Assembly: GCA_031769625.1 (NCBI GenBank)
Contig: JAUIMM010000171.1
Location: 1,488,001 to 1,552,000, forward strand
Direction: 5' to 3'
Source of the DNA: Taudactylus pleione
Taxonomy: Eukaryota; Chordata; Amphibia; Anura; Myobatrachidae
Length of the DNA stretch: 64,000 bases
Each line of letters starts with the position of its first letter. The first letter of the stretch is position 1. A program made the translations under genes and the position numbers. Of the stretch, positions 1-11,020 are shown piece by piece. The notes below the pieces were generated by a model. That model saw only the letters and a list, made by a program, of their open reading frames with translations. It was not told the origin of the DNA and did no database searches.

Positions 1-1632
1 CTGGAAAGTATTCACAGTGCTCCACTTTTTTCACATTTTGTTATTACAGCCTTATTCCAAAATTGAATAAATTCATTTTTGGCCTCAAAATTACTGTATA
101 TACACAATATCCCATAATGACAACACATAAAAAGTTTTTTTGTTTTTTTTTGCAAATTTAATAAAAAAAAAAACTGAGAAATCACATGTACATAAGTATT
201 CACAGCCTTTGCTCAATACTTTATTGATGCACCTTTGGCAGCAATTACAGCCTCAAGTCTTTTTGAATATGATGCCACAAGCTTGGCACACTATCTTTGG
301 GCAGTTTCGCCAATACCTCTTTGCAGCACCTCTCAAGATCCATCAGGTTGGATGGGAAGCACCGGTGCACAGCCATTTTCAGATCTCTCCAGAGATGTTC
401 AATCGGATTCAAGTCTGGGCTCTGGCAGGGCCACTCAAGGACATTCACAGAGTTGTCCTGAAGCCACTCCTTTTATATCTTGGCTGTGTGCTTAGGGTTG
501 TTGTCCTGCTGAAAGATGAACCGTCGCCCCAGTCTGAGGTCAAGAGCGCTCTTGGGCAGGTTTTCATCCAGGATGTTTCTGTACATTGCTGCATTCATCT
601 TTCCCTCTACACTGACTAGTCTCCCAGTTCGTGCTGCTGAAAAACATCCCCACAGCATGATGCTGCCACCACCATGCTTCACTGTAGAGATGGTTTTGGC
701 CTGGTGATGAGCTGTGCCTGGTTTCCTCCAAACATAATGCCTGCCACATTGACGCCAAACAGTTCAATCTTTGTCTCATCAGATCAGAGAATTTTGTTCC
801 TCATGGCCTGAGAGTCCTTCAGGTGCATTTTGGCAAACTCCAGGCAGGCTGCCATGTGCTTTTTACTAAGGAGTGGCTTCCCTCTGGCCACTCTACCATA
901 CAGGCCTGATTGGTGGATTGCTGCAGAGATGGTTGTCCTTCTGAAAGGTTTTCCTCTCTCCACAGAGGAATGCTGTAGCTCTGACAGAGTGACCATCGGG
1001 TTCTTGGACACCTTCCTGACTAGGGCCCTTCTCCCACGATCGCTCAGTTTAGACGGCCGGCCAACTCTAGGAAGAGTCCTGGTGGTTCCGAACTTCTTCC
1101 ATTTACAGATGATGGAGGCCACTGTGCTCATTGAGACCTTCAAAGCAGCAGATATTTTTCTGTACCCTTCCCCAGATTTGTGTCTCGAGACAATCCTGTC
1201 TTGGAGGTCTACAGACAATTCCTTGGACTTCGTGCTTGGTTTGTGTTCTGACATGCACTGTCAAGTGTGGGACCTTATATAGACAGGTGTATGCCTTTCA
1301 AAATCAAGTCCAAACAACTGAATTTACCACAGGTAGACTTCAATTAAGCTGTAGGAACATCTCAAGGATGATGAGTGGAAACAGGATGCACCTGAGCTCA
1401 ATTTTGAGCTTCATGGCAAAGGCTGTGAACACTTATGTACATGTGATTTCTTAGTTTTTTTTTAATTAAATTTGCAAAAATCTAAAAAAAAAACTTTTTA
1501 CACGTTCTCATTTTGGGATATTGTGTGTAGACTTTTGAGGACAAAAATGGATTTATTCCATTTTGGAATAAGGCTGTAACGTAAAAAAGGTGGAAAAGGG
1601 GAAGCGCTGTGAATACTTTACGAATGCACTGT
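1..1632 (-). mobile_element. Tc1/mariner transposon with ~210-bp terminal inverted repeats
   Basis: The left end (1-~211) and right end (~1418-1632) are imperfect inverted copies of each other. Both hold the core agtattcacagcg-like motif followed by a conserved cattccaaaat-type stretch and long T/A runs. Aligning the arms shows the window starts about 10 bases inside the left repeat, so the outer TA is outside the window; the right end finishes in TA at 1631-1632. The transposase lies between the arms on the minus strand. Long inverted ends of about 210 bp are typical of the IR/DR group of vertebrate Tc1 elements. The arms have diverged by substitutions and small indels, so this is an old, inactive copy. 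Confidence 0.93.
213..1254 (-). pseudogene. Tc1-type DD34E transposase, broken
   Basis: This was the cut-and-paste transposase of the surrounding Tc1 element. The frame opens at 1254 with a paired-like helix-turn-helix region (residues ~1-110, including the GRPSKLS linker between the two DNA-binding halves). The catalytic core follows: first Asp in SDET, second Asp in FQQDN, and Glu in NPIEHLW. Exactly 34 codons lie between the second Asp and the Glu, so it is a DD34E enzyme. Damage: the Trp codon before SDET has become TGA (~781), there is a frameshift near 745, a TAA lies just after the second Asp (~473), and one base is lost near 284. The reading frame would have ended at 213-215. Full length would be about 340 residues, normal for the family. 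All catalytic residues survive but in separate frames. Confidence 0.93.
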
Positions 1633-1827
1633 ACCTAATTCAAAAGAACACTATGGATTTAGCCAACCTATGTTAATTGTTAATTTTGTATTCTCTGTTT
1701 ATTATTTGAGGTCTAACTGACTGTGGAGGGGTACTCAAGACACGACAGATTGAAAGAAAAGTATTCCTAGCTTTATACTATTTTACAAAGCACCATTGTA
1801 CCCAGTTTTTTTTCTTTATTTCTATGC
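1633..1827. other. Unassigned AT-rich DNA
   Basis: Short AT-rich spacer between the Tc1 element and the Penelope-like relic. I see no coding or repeat structure in it. Confidence 0.5.
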
Positions 1828-2181
1828 TTGTATATGGGGTATAGGAGTAGCCACTATAATTGGTGTATAAAAGCATCTTTGGTTACACACTATGAGATAC
1901 TACCCTTTTCTGAATTTCTGTTTAATACACCATTGAGAGCAACACTATGTTTCATTTTAGAGATAATAGAAAAAAACAGACTAGAGTCCCTATTTGATTC
2001 TTTATATGAGGATATCGGTCTAGTAGATGAGGACTTGGAAAATGTTATGAAAAAAATAGAGAAATATCTCGTTAAAGAGAGTCCTATGTGGTGGGAGGTG
2101 GCAATCCTTGAAAAGTATATCACCTACCAATTATTAAAATTTAAGAAAAGGGCTTCCTTTTCTACAGCTTCAGAAAAGTAA
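1828..2181 (+). pseudogene. Probable N-terminal part of a Penelope-like element ORF
   Basis: A 117-codon open frame. Its second half is charged and helix-rich, followed by a WWEVAILEKYI-type segment. I associate this layout (acidic helix, then a W-W-x-hydrophobic stretch and a short basic tail) with the region upstream of the reverse transcriptase in amphibian Penelope-like elements, but this is from memory of the family and not proven. It lies on the same strand as, and 2 kb upstream of, unmistakable Penelope-type RT motifs (4170-5025), with two MITEs between. A further stretch at ~2280-2345 reads as a related helical segment in another frame. No start codon is certain; the frame could be a piece of a longer ORF. 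Confidence 0.45.
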
Positions 2182-2382
2182 AAAAATTATTGTGACTCAA
2201 TTATAAGGAATTGTTTATTTTCCCTAATAAACCTCATTATAGAGGAGAGGAGAAAGGATTTGACAAAAGTAGAAGAGAGTGAAAATCATAGACTGCTTAT
2301 TAGCCTTTTTTCAGAATTAGCTGAATGTAAATGGAAAAGTCTATTGAATCGAAACTCATGAGAACTGAAAAAATCCTTAAAA

Positions 2383-3040
2383 TACAACAGAAAACAGAAA
2401 AGCAGTAGTGTAATGGTGCACAGATCGATTAATTTGTAATTAAAATATAACTTTTATTAAGTATTCATTAATAAATAACTCCCCTCCGGGAATAGATTGT
2501 CGAAGTATTAAAAAATGATAGAATATAGAATAAAATGTGAAAAAAATTGTTTAAAATAATGTGCCTTGGGTCTTATCACACCATTCAAAGGAAAATACTT
2601 ATAGTTTCTTAGATAACATTGGTCACTATTGTCGATTCTCTTGATCTGATGATCATTAAGATATGTGTCTCTATTTTGTCTATTTGTTAAGTGTGATATA
2701 TGATTCAAATGAATAAAGTATATGATTTGACACAAATTGTGTCAAATAGAGCACCTAGCTGTCACATGTGTAGATGACATATATATGCATAAAAATTAGT
2801 CCAGAAGTGCCATTGTAGATAATAAGATGTATCCTTTGAATGGTGTGATAAGACCCCAGACACATTGTTTTAAAAAAAAACTGCAAATTTTTTTCAATAT
2901 TCTATCATTTTTTAATACTTTGCCAATCTATTCCCAGTGGGGAATTATTTCTTAATGAATACTTAATAAAAGTTATATTTTAATTACAAATTATTCGATC
3001 TGTGCATCATTATACTACCGCTTTTTTGTTCTCTGTTGTA
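2383..3040. mobile_element. 658-bp foldback MITE with ~210-bp inverted arms
   Basis: The sequence 2383-~2600 is repeated in inverted orientation at ~2826-3040. Matching landmarks are the outer tacaacag/ctgttgta, gatgcacagatcg, a long attaaaatataacttttatt block, and the inner gtcttatcacaccattcaaa (2572 onwards against ~2834). The spacer is about 225 bp. Outermost bases suggest a TA duplication flanking CAACAG...CTGTTG, which would suit a Tc1/mariner-driven MITE, but two bases are weak evidence. No ORF of note. It sits between two pieces of the Penelope-like relic and probably inserted into it. Confidence 0.85.
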
Positions 3041-3612
3041 TAATTACTTGGTAGTTGGTAGCACACCCCCTGTTCTAATATAATAGGCAGTCGATCTCCT
3101 GCTTTATAAATCTTTGGGGGTTATCGATTTGAACCAGTGCAGTAGCTTCCTTTGTTCTATTAAAATTTCTTAAATTCAAAGAATTTTAAAAAGTTCCATA
3201 GAGATAAAAATTAAATTCTGTTGAGCTAAATCAATTTGGTAAATCATAAAGATTTGAGAAGGGCCGTACATGAGGTTGGAATTAAAGTGGCCAAAGGAAG
3301 AAGTTTTGGTAAAAGAACCCAAAAATGTTGTTTAATTGTATATAAACCTACTTAACCTACCAACAGCATTATATATGAAATCAAGAAGAGATAGATAATT
3401 TACCCTTCCATTGGAGTAGAGAAATAAGAGATATTTATACTCAAAGAAAAAATGATAGAAAAAACACAGTTTACAGTTCCTGTATATAACAGATCCCGAT
3501 TTTTCGATGATGAATATCCAACATCTTCCTCCAATATTTTTTAGGACAGAAAGGTGGTTTAAATACCAAGTGTCGCTAAGCAAAATACAGAGGAAAAAGA
3601 AGGGAAAAAGAC
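3041..3612 (+). pseudogene. Decayed stretch, probably middle part of the Penelope-like element
   Basis: AT-rich DNA between two MITEs with many stops in all frames. Its position between the possible N-terminal ORF and the RT motifs suggests it belongs to the same retroelement, but I find no diagnostic motif in it. Confidence 0.3.
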
Positions 3613-3810
3613 TAAGGGCCTCATTTATCAACGAGTTTTATCACATGCAACAAGTGATTAAACTCATTGTGTATGATAATGGTGCTCCAGCTAATCAGCT
3701 CCTAAGTGTCATTTGTTTGAAAAATTACAGTTGGGAGCTGATTGGCTTGAGCACCATTTTTTTTATCACTCGTTGTGAATGATAAAACTCGTAGATAAAG
3801 GAGGCTCTAA
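3613..3810. mobile_element. ~195-bp MITE with near full-length inverted repeats
   Basis: Starts taagggcctcatttatc and ends in its inverted counterpart gataaaggaggctcta. The arms run almost to the centre, where aatcagctcctaa and its inverted match gggagctgattgg face each other. A related element with the same central motif is at 33134-33302. It interrupts the Penelope-like relic. Confidence 0.85.
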
Positions 3811-4169
3811 ATCCTTTAGGAAAAAATAGTTAAAAAGAAAAGGATTACTGAACAACATAAATGTAGGTCAGATTATGATTCAGGAACCTCCATTAGGTGA
3901 AAATCTTTACCCTCAGCTCTCACATTCTGAAACACCATGAAAAAACATTGGTAGAAAAAGGTATAAAGATTGCCCATGCATCAAAATGTAATAATGTCTC
4001 CCTTTATATGGAAGAAGTAACAGATAATGGAATTTTGGAGGGTGATCACTGCCCCATTTAGGCCATAATCTATCTTCTTCACATCACATTTAATACATAA
4101 TTCCTAGGATATCTAAAATACAATTTAATTTACAAATAAAGATTAGTATTAAACAATCTTAAATCAAAT

Positions 4170-5025
4170 GACAATCTAGCTATTAAGACCCCAGATAAGG
4201 GTGGGGGTTTAGTACTTATGAATACTGCAGCCTATGAAAAAAGTAATGAGACTATGAAAAATAAGTAATTAAATAATAATACATACAAAAGACTAAGGAA
4301 TGATCCAACTGAGACTTTTTTAAACCAGCTACAAACCCTTGTGGATATATATGAGAGTAGAGGCACCTTAAGTAAAGTTGAGTCTACATTTTTAATCACT
4401 GATAAACCTATCATCCCCATTTTATAAACACATCCTAAAATTAATTAAAGTATCAGGAATAGGATCAATCACAGCAAACCTGAATATACAGTATATAGAG
4501 TATCATCTTCAACCCTTTGTCGCAAAAAAACCCCAAACATTTGAAAGATACAAGATATATTGATATATTAGTCAAAATAAAATGGGAAAAAATTATCTAT
4601 TAGTTAGTATAAATGATCTAGTATAAAAGTCTGCACTATCATAGAGTATACTCAATATATTGAAGACATCTCTAAGAGCCAAAAAAAACAGAGATTAATA
4701 AAGAATTGCAGAATTGTATTATTAAAGAAATTGATTTAATTCTGTAGCACAATTCTTTTCTCCTTAAAGAGGATTTTTATATTAAAAAATTTGGCACAGC
4801 AATGGACATCAGGTTTGCCCCTAGTTATGCAAATATTTTTATGGGCTAGTGGGAAGAGGAAACCATATGACATAATAATCCATACAGGGGAAACTAGTGT
4901 CCAGGTCAAAATATATAGATTATATTTTTTTCATTTGGAAGGGGAAGAGTGCCAGACTTCTGTACTTTTTAAATAATAATGAATGTAATATTAAATTAAC
5001 TTTTGTCCATTAGAGGTAGTGATCA
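4170..5025 (+). pseudogene. Penelope-like element reverse transcriptase, decayed
   Basis: RT of a Penelope-like retroelement, an enzyme that copies element RNA into DNA at the target. Three family hallmarks are visible in different frames. At 4170, DNLAIKTPDKGGGLVLMN matches the PLE-type finger motif (DKGG followed by a hydrophobic run and an aromatic residue). At 4793, GTAMDIRFAPSYANIFMG is the conserved stretch before the active site (Gly of MG replaced). At 4909, KYIDYIFFIW is the catalytic YIDD box with the second Asp changed to Tyr. A NIKLTF-like segment follows. Frame changes and stops separate the motifs (for example TAG right after FMG). No GIY-YIG endonuclease is recognisable downstream. 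Clearly dead. Confidence 0.8.
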
Positions 5026-5094
5026 TGGTGGATGTCTCTTAAAATTGGAAAATATGTGAATATACATATTGAACACTATTTTTCCTTACAAACT

Positions 5095-5602
5095 GAAGGC
5101 CAAATCAGGCCGATTCAAGTTGGTTCGCAAGGCTGCGTTCGCAGGCAAACCGCTTGCTGCAAAAATATGCTAATGAATGCAATCGCATGGTAACTGCAGC
5201 TCTATACCAAGATGCCCACCACTGTATAAAGCTACCCACTTCCCATGACATGCATCTGCAATTCAGCTAAAACTTTGGTACCATTGAGTAACATCAGAAC
5301 CATCCGCACAGTTTGGTTGACCTGACCCTAACACAAACTGCTAAACTTCCTTAATTATGCACACCCCTGTAATGGCATTTAAACACCTAGGCACACCTGC
5401 ATTTCTCTGACCACCCCCCATCACCACCCTCAAATGGTCACTTCCTATCAATAACTGTGTGAAGACTCTGCGTGCTCACTGTGATTGCTTCCTGATCACA
5501 GTGGCTAGTTCGCGCACTGCATCTTATACGTATGCGCAAAATGTAAACATCGACTGGCTGCATGCGAACGCAGCTTTGAGATCCAACCTGAATCAGGCCC
5601 TT
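5095..5602. mobile_element. ~510-bp MITE with ~45-bp inverted ends
   Basis: The left end (aaggccaaatcaggccgatt, then ggttcgcaaggctgcgttcg) pairs with the right end (ctgcatgcgaacgcagcttt, then aacctgaatcaggccctta). The interior is not inverted-repetitive. A truncated relative of its interior is at ~43580-43765 (shared ctgcatttctc-gaccac, tcaccaccc-caaatg blocks). The exact target duplication is unclear. Confidence 0.75.
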
Positions 5603-6640
5603 AATGAAAAACTTTTGCTCAATGTTTTCTTAAGTAACTAATTCCTATTCAATGTACAATTTTGAGTAGGTATAGTAGTTACACCAGCTTGACTGCACCA
5701 CCTTATACAGTATATTCTTGCACTTCATAATATGGTGTTGAGATGTAATAAGATTGAGTCTGATCTTGTGTGATTGTGTTTATAATTTTCCCTGTTTGGT
5801 CTGTGTTTAGAGTTTATATGTACTCTCTTTACAGAGTATTACGATCTCCCATTGGGCTATAGAATTAGATTGACACAGAATGTGTTTACATCTAGTGCTA
5901 TCTGAATTGGATATTTCTTTTTGATTATATAGTCCATATGTACTGACCTATACATAAGTATAACATGTATCTTACTATTAGCATCGATTAGGAAATAAAG
6001 ATCAATTTAATTCCTCCTGTCTGTACTATACATGCACTGCTTATATAGTATCATATTCCTGTGTATAGTAATCATGTATCGTGCATCATTACATTCTATC
6101 ATATGTAAACTGGTTTCCCTAGGTGTGGGTGATTGTGGCCCGGGGAGATGCTTCTGCAGTGCTGCATGTGATTACCATAGTAACTCGATGCATTATTATG
6201 TGTATTAAAATAAGCACACTTTTCTGTGAATTAGCAGCTCCACCATTTTGTGAGTGACAGCAATCTCACTGTGTGAGAGTGCTGAATCTGCAGTTAACCA
6301 CAGGGTGTGATGGCATACCATATCTATATTGAGCAAGGAACATATCCATTAAGGCATCAGCCTTAATGATCATAATTTCATTGCTTTTTTAAGTTTGAGT
6401 GGCAGAAACTCAGTATGTTTTGTGAAATTTGAGATCATGTCTAATGAAGCCTTAATGGGACAAGCGAAATTGTAAAGTTTTTTGTCTATCGAATTTCATT
6501 GCTTTTTTTACCTTATTAACCATATCAATCATGTGTGCCTCTATTATAATCCTAAATTACTTTAGTATAAATGACCTAACTCACTCATGTACCCCAGTAT
6601 AATCCCATGTCATATCAATCATATGTGCCTCAGGGGATGT
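5603..6640. other. Anonymous DNA with one repeated motif
   Basis: No ORF or TIR structure found. A 42-bp block at 6070-6111 recurs at 18385-18427 on the far side of the ERV, and nearby ctcactcatgtaccccagta-like text also recurs (6580, 18311). Both flanks of the ERV therefore carry the same dispersed repeat family. Confidence 0.5.
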
Positions 6641-6873
6641 AGCTATGAGACCACCGGTCTCAATACCGACATCGGAATCCCAACAAGGGACTTAAGATAG
6701 GTGTCAAAATACAGACGCCTATCTTAATCCTGATGCTAGAACACCGAACATCAAAGGACATCAGCCCAAACAAGGTAAATCCGGGGCACCCTTAGCGTTA
6801 GCCATGCGGGGAGGGTTAGGTTTAGGGAGCATAGCAGGGTTAGGTTTGGTGTGGGAGGTTAGGGTCAGGCACC
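6641..6873. repeat. GTTAGG-rich repeat, left part, interrupted by the ERV
   Basis: Short repeats of the type gggttaggttta and gttagggtcaggcacc. The same kind of repeat resumes directly after the 3' LTR (18016), so the retrovirus integrated inside this repeat. It ends with the 4-bp target duplication cacc (6870-6873). Confidence 0.7.
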
Positions 6874-8265
6874 TGTCGAAGCTGAAATATTGGCTGAGAC
6901 AAGTTCAGTTTAAAATTTAATCGTGGCAACGCCATCTTGCAAATGGCCGCAAGACTCCATTTTGGAAATGAGATCGCAAGACACCATTTTGTGGCCAGCG
7001 TCAATTCAAGTTATAACTCAGGAGCTAAGAACAGATGGCAATGTTTTTGTTAACCTACCAAGGGCAACTGGAAAAACAAGCTTTCTGAGTAAAAGTAAAT
7101 AAGAATAGACAATGGGTATTTTTACATACAAATTGGGAATCCCTGGATGCAGATAAAGTATAGTTGTGGCAATTGTAATATAATCCAGGCATTGATCTAC
7201 ACAATTGGATTTGTCTGAATCCTAGACAGGATGGCCCCAAACTCCACAGCTTGAGGTGGTAATACATTTGCATTTCACACAAGAGTCTGTGAGAACAAAA
7301 GAGGTTTTGTTTTCCTTTGAACACACAACAGGTGGGGGCCTTCTGACAGAGGGCATGTAGAACTACAACCCTCAGCCATCCACACTGCTGGATGTTCATT
7401 TCGTTTATGAGAGATTATGCACTTAAATCTCACCCATTAATAACTAGCGTCCTTATACCAAACCCCGAATACCCACACACTACATATTCGAACACAAGGT
7501 TCCATTAGCATCAAATTGTATGATTCAAGTTGGTTAAGTTAGTTTAAATGCTAAGAAATAGAGGTTTTTGATAACTAAGGTATTATACATGATAAGCAAG
7601 GTGTGTTTGGTTTCGTTCTGATGCGTATGCTTTTTACAGCATCCCGGTGTTATCGGAGGAGAGATCGCATCATGCAAACTCAAGTTACGGATCTCAGAAC
7701 TTACAAGCAACAAAATGTTTAGCTGATGGAATGTTACAGGAGGCGTTACTAGAAAGACCCCTGTTGTCGGAGGCAGGGAAAGTCTATTTGAAACAACCTG
7801 TTAAATGTGCCGTAACATATGCTTCTCCTCTGGGAACCAATGAGATCAGCAGGAAGTTTTCCCTTTGTCCTGTTTCAGTCTGGGGGGGAATAAATACATG
7901 TGTCCAAATACTGGTTTGCCAGTGCATGCTGAATTTTGGGTGTACTGAGGATCTCTAGTCTGAGGTCTATCTCTGGGTCCGGAGGCACAGCGTAAGTATA
8001 CTGTACTTGGGTCTGTATTATTTCCTTTTACGCCTAACTTGTGTATGTATAGATTGCGTGTAACTGACTGTACTTTTACCTGAATAATACTTGTGCGTTG
8101 GAACCACAGATTCAACTTCTGTCTTTATTTGCGGTTATACTGCATACGCAATTAGCGTTCTGTTTAGAGGTTATAGGCAGGTTTTTGTCTTAGAGGTTAT
8201 AGGCAGGTGAATCTTAGAGGTTTATAGGAAGGAATATACTAAAGGTTAATACGGACGATTCAACA
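6874..8265 (+). repeat. 5' LTR
   Basis: Starts tgtcgaag, ends ttcaaca (TG...CA), 1,392 bp, matched base for base apart from about 12 substitutions by the copy at 16624-18015. AATAAA polyadenylation signal at 7889-7894. Followed after two bases by the primer-binding site. Confidence 0.96.
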
Positions 8266-8267
8266 GT

Positions 8268-8276
8268 TGGGGGCTC
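8268..8276 (+). promoter_or_regulatory. Primer-binding site, tRNA-Pro type
   Basis: tgggggctc two bases after the LTR end matches the 3' end complement of tRNA-Pro used by many gammaretroviruses. The match stops after about nine bases, so the tRNA assignment is likely but not certain. Confidence 0.7.
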
Positions 8277-9132
8277 ATAGGTTTATCACACTATCTGATA
8301 CACGATAACACTCGGTCAGTCCTCTCTCAGCAAAAGGGTGGAGGCGCCTTTTGAGAGACGCATTAGTCTTTCATTACCACAGTGTTGCTGAGAGCGTACT
8401 GCCGGTTATTGTGTAGAGGAAGCGCTGATTAGAATCCAGGGACAAGAGAGGAAAAAAAGTATGTTTTTACTCTGTTGATAGAACCTTGTGTTTAGAGGGG
8501 TGCTGCAGTATTGCGTATGCAGCTAAAATGCATTTTTGCGTACGCAGTTAAAAAAAGTAATTATACGCTTCTGTGGTAGTCGCATAATTGTGTATGCGGC
8601 CGATCGCACAATAGCGTATACGCACTTCCGGTTCTGCTGCCACGTGTTTGAACAAAGCCATTGAGGTTTAAATTTTTTTTCTATCTACCAATATCTGGGT
8701 TAACGTTTATTTTCTGCGCAGAGAAAAAGTGTGTAACAGTGAGTGTATTGTTGGTAGGGGTAATTTATTCCCTAAAGTTAAGGGTACTGTATGATCCTTA
8801 AGGGCTAGGTGCAAGGGTTTGCCTAGTCGTTCGGTAAGCAGCTTTACTGTTCTAAACACAGTAGCAGGTGTACATGTTGTCTTTGTTGTATAGAGGTGCG
8901 TGAGAGTGGCCGACATATAAACTCTCATAGGTCTGGAAGTTACCTTACTAAAGCTTATCCGGGTCTGGAAGTTGCCTGTTTAAAAACTTATCTAGGTGTG
9001 GAAGTTGCCTTATCAAATCTTATCCAGGTGTGTGGACGCCGCCGACTTAAATCGTTCACAGGTAAGTGAAAGTATCTTGATTGTCTTTCACCAGCTTAAA
9101 TTTTTATTGAAAAGCGTAGGAGTTGTCTCAGA
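8277..9132 (+). promoter_or_regulatory. ERV leader with splice donor and tandem repeats
   Basis: Non-coding leader, where packaging signals would be expected. A strong donor, cacag|gtaagtg, lies at 9061/9062 and would pair with the acceptor before env (tttgcag at 14226-14232). Three ~34-bp tandem repeats (gtctggaagttgcct type) occupy ~8930-9035. Motifs close to gcgtacgca recur several times (8513, 8537, 8611). Confidence 0.65.
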
Positions 9133-11020
9133 ATGGGAGCCACGCAAACAGTAGAAATGTTAGGCAATGATGTGCTGCTAATGGAAGCGCCGATCGGGTC
9201 GGCCCATCGTATCATGCATACCAAGTACGGTACTTATGCAATAAGGTATTGTGATATATGGTTTAATATGACGAGAAAGAGTGTTAGACCGTTTCCCAGA
9301 ATTGGTAGTTTTGACAAAAATGTGTTAGATAATGTCCAGGATCACATCAGTATGGTGCGATCCCGAGAGAAAAAGATTAAGTATTTTGAATGTTTAAAAA
9401 TAATGCAGCATGAAGGGGATGCTTGGCTTAAAAATGTGCAAACGACGCAAACTAGCGTTGCGAATGCATTGCCAGAAAATACATCCACGACGCTGAGTTG
9501 CAATACGGGCGAGCCGCAAATTGGCGCGCACGTGCGGCAAAGTAGCGTCGTGGAGAGTATTGCCAGCAGTTCACGCTCACCTCCCCCACCTTATGTGGAT
9601 GGAGGTGCAAGTACAGTTACCAAAAATACCAATAAAAATGTAACAAGTAATTTGTACCCCCTCTTAAGTAACCATAAAGAAAATGTTTATGATGTAGAAG
9701 ATGAGCCTATTGTAATGTCTGCCATTTCCCATGCTGTGCAAATGATAGATGCTGCATCACCACAATCATGGGTGGTGCCGCCATCTCCATCGGTAACAGC
9801 AAGGGAAGTGTTAATACACTCTGCACCCATTGAGGAAGTTGTTAATACCATACGTAGCAGCAGCAGATTAAACCCCCAGCCAGGTAACCAGGTCAGAGGT
9901 GGCAACGCTGCCGGTCTGCATCCCATTCGGACAATAACTGTTCCAAATGGAAATGCGGATGCAAACGGTATAGTACCCACGAGGGAAGTAGTGATGCATT
10001 GTCCATGGACAAGGGCAGAACAAAATTCCATCATAAATGATTTCCCTGATCCAAAAAAAAGAATTAGCCAAATGTCAAAGATTTTTGAGAAATTTGGGTA
10101 GTTCTCATGAGCCCACAAATAAAGATTGGTGTGTGGTGTTAAGGGCCTGCCTGCCACGCAATACCGACGTGACAAAATTTATCACGGACTGTGTATTGGA
10201 TGGCGACGTTCCCTTAACAGAACAAGTAAACCAAGGTAACATTTCCCGCATTGTGATTCAATTGGGTGTATATTTTCCAGTAGTAGTTAACTGGAACAAA
10301 ATCTTCACAGTCAAACAAAAAGAGAGTGAAACTGCAGAAGAATATTGCGACCGGGCTCTGCAGGCTATCACCCAGTACACTGGGATAGAAGAGATTAAAG
10401 ATAGCATTCACCACAGGGGAATGATAGTCACGATATTAATGGATGGGTTAAAAGAGAATTCAAAAACTCGGGTTCAGACCTCACAGCCTGGCTGGCGGGG
10501 ACTTACAATAGATAACCTCATAGAGTCTGTCATAGAACATGACAAAAACATCTCAAAAAAGAGGGAGACCCAGAGCGAAATATTAATGGCTGTCAGTATA
10601 CAAGCTCTGGAGAGAATGACGTTAACATCACAGCCAACAGACACGCTTGCACTTGCACACACACTCATGTCAGAACAAGTTGCTCTCACTAACCCCACTC
10701 AACAACAAACACAACTCTATCCCACTAACCCAATGCAACCACAGGTCCCAGGATATCCACCCACTTCTTTTCCCCCACAATACCCTTACCCTCCCTATCC
10801 TTACCCATATCCACCACCTTTACCCTCTGCTCAAACTTCACAACAACACATGCTTTCACCTGAATCACGGACATGTTTTAATTGCAAACAAACAGGACAC
10901 TTAAGTAGAAACTGCACAGTAAAAAGAGTATGGACCCCACATCAAGGAAAATCTAGACACCCCTCAAAGGATAATGTACCACTCTACAGTTTTAAAAGAA
11001 AATCCATCACAAGTAGATGA
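9133..11020 (+). pseudogene. gag: ERV gag (MA-p12-CA-NC), one-base frameshift
   Basis: Structural polyprotein. The ATG at 9133 starts MGATQT, giving a glycine-2 myristoylation site for membrane targeting. Matrix is residues ~1-110; a PPPPY late-budding motif is at residues 150-154 (9580-9594). The capsid begins around PWTRAEQ and includes the SSHEPTNKDW region. After a proline/tyrosine-rich linker, nucleocapsid has one CX2CX4HX4C knuckle (10874-10915). A run of eight A at 10053-10060 carries one base too many: the frame open from 9133 ends at 10101, while the correct CA frame continues from ~10040 to 11020. A gain of one A in the run is the simplest explanation. It is not a programmed shift site, as it falls in mid-gag. 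Confidence 0.92.

Noticed and set aside
7055..7399. 114-codon minus-strand frame present identically at 16805-17149
   Set aside because: It lies inside both LTRs, so its conservation only reflects the recent common origin of the LTRs; no domain or promoter seen.
10053..10060. Programmed ribosomal frameshift site
   Set aside because: It lies in mid-capsid, where retroviruses do not shift; a slippage indel explains it better.
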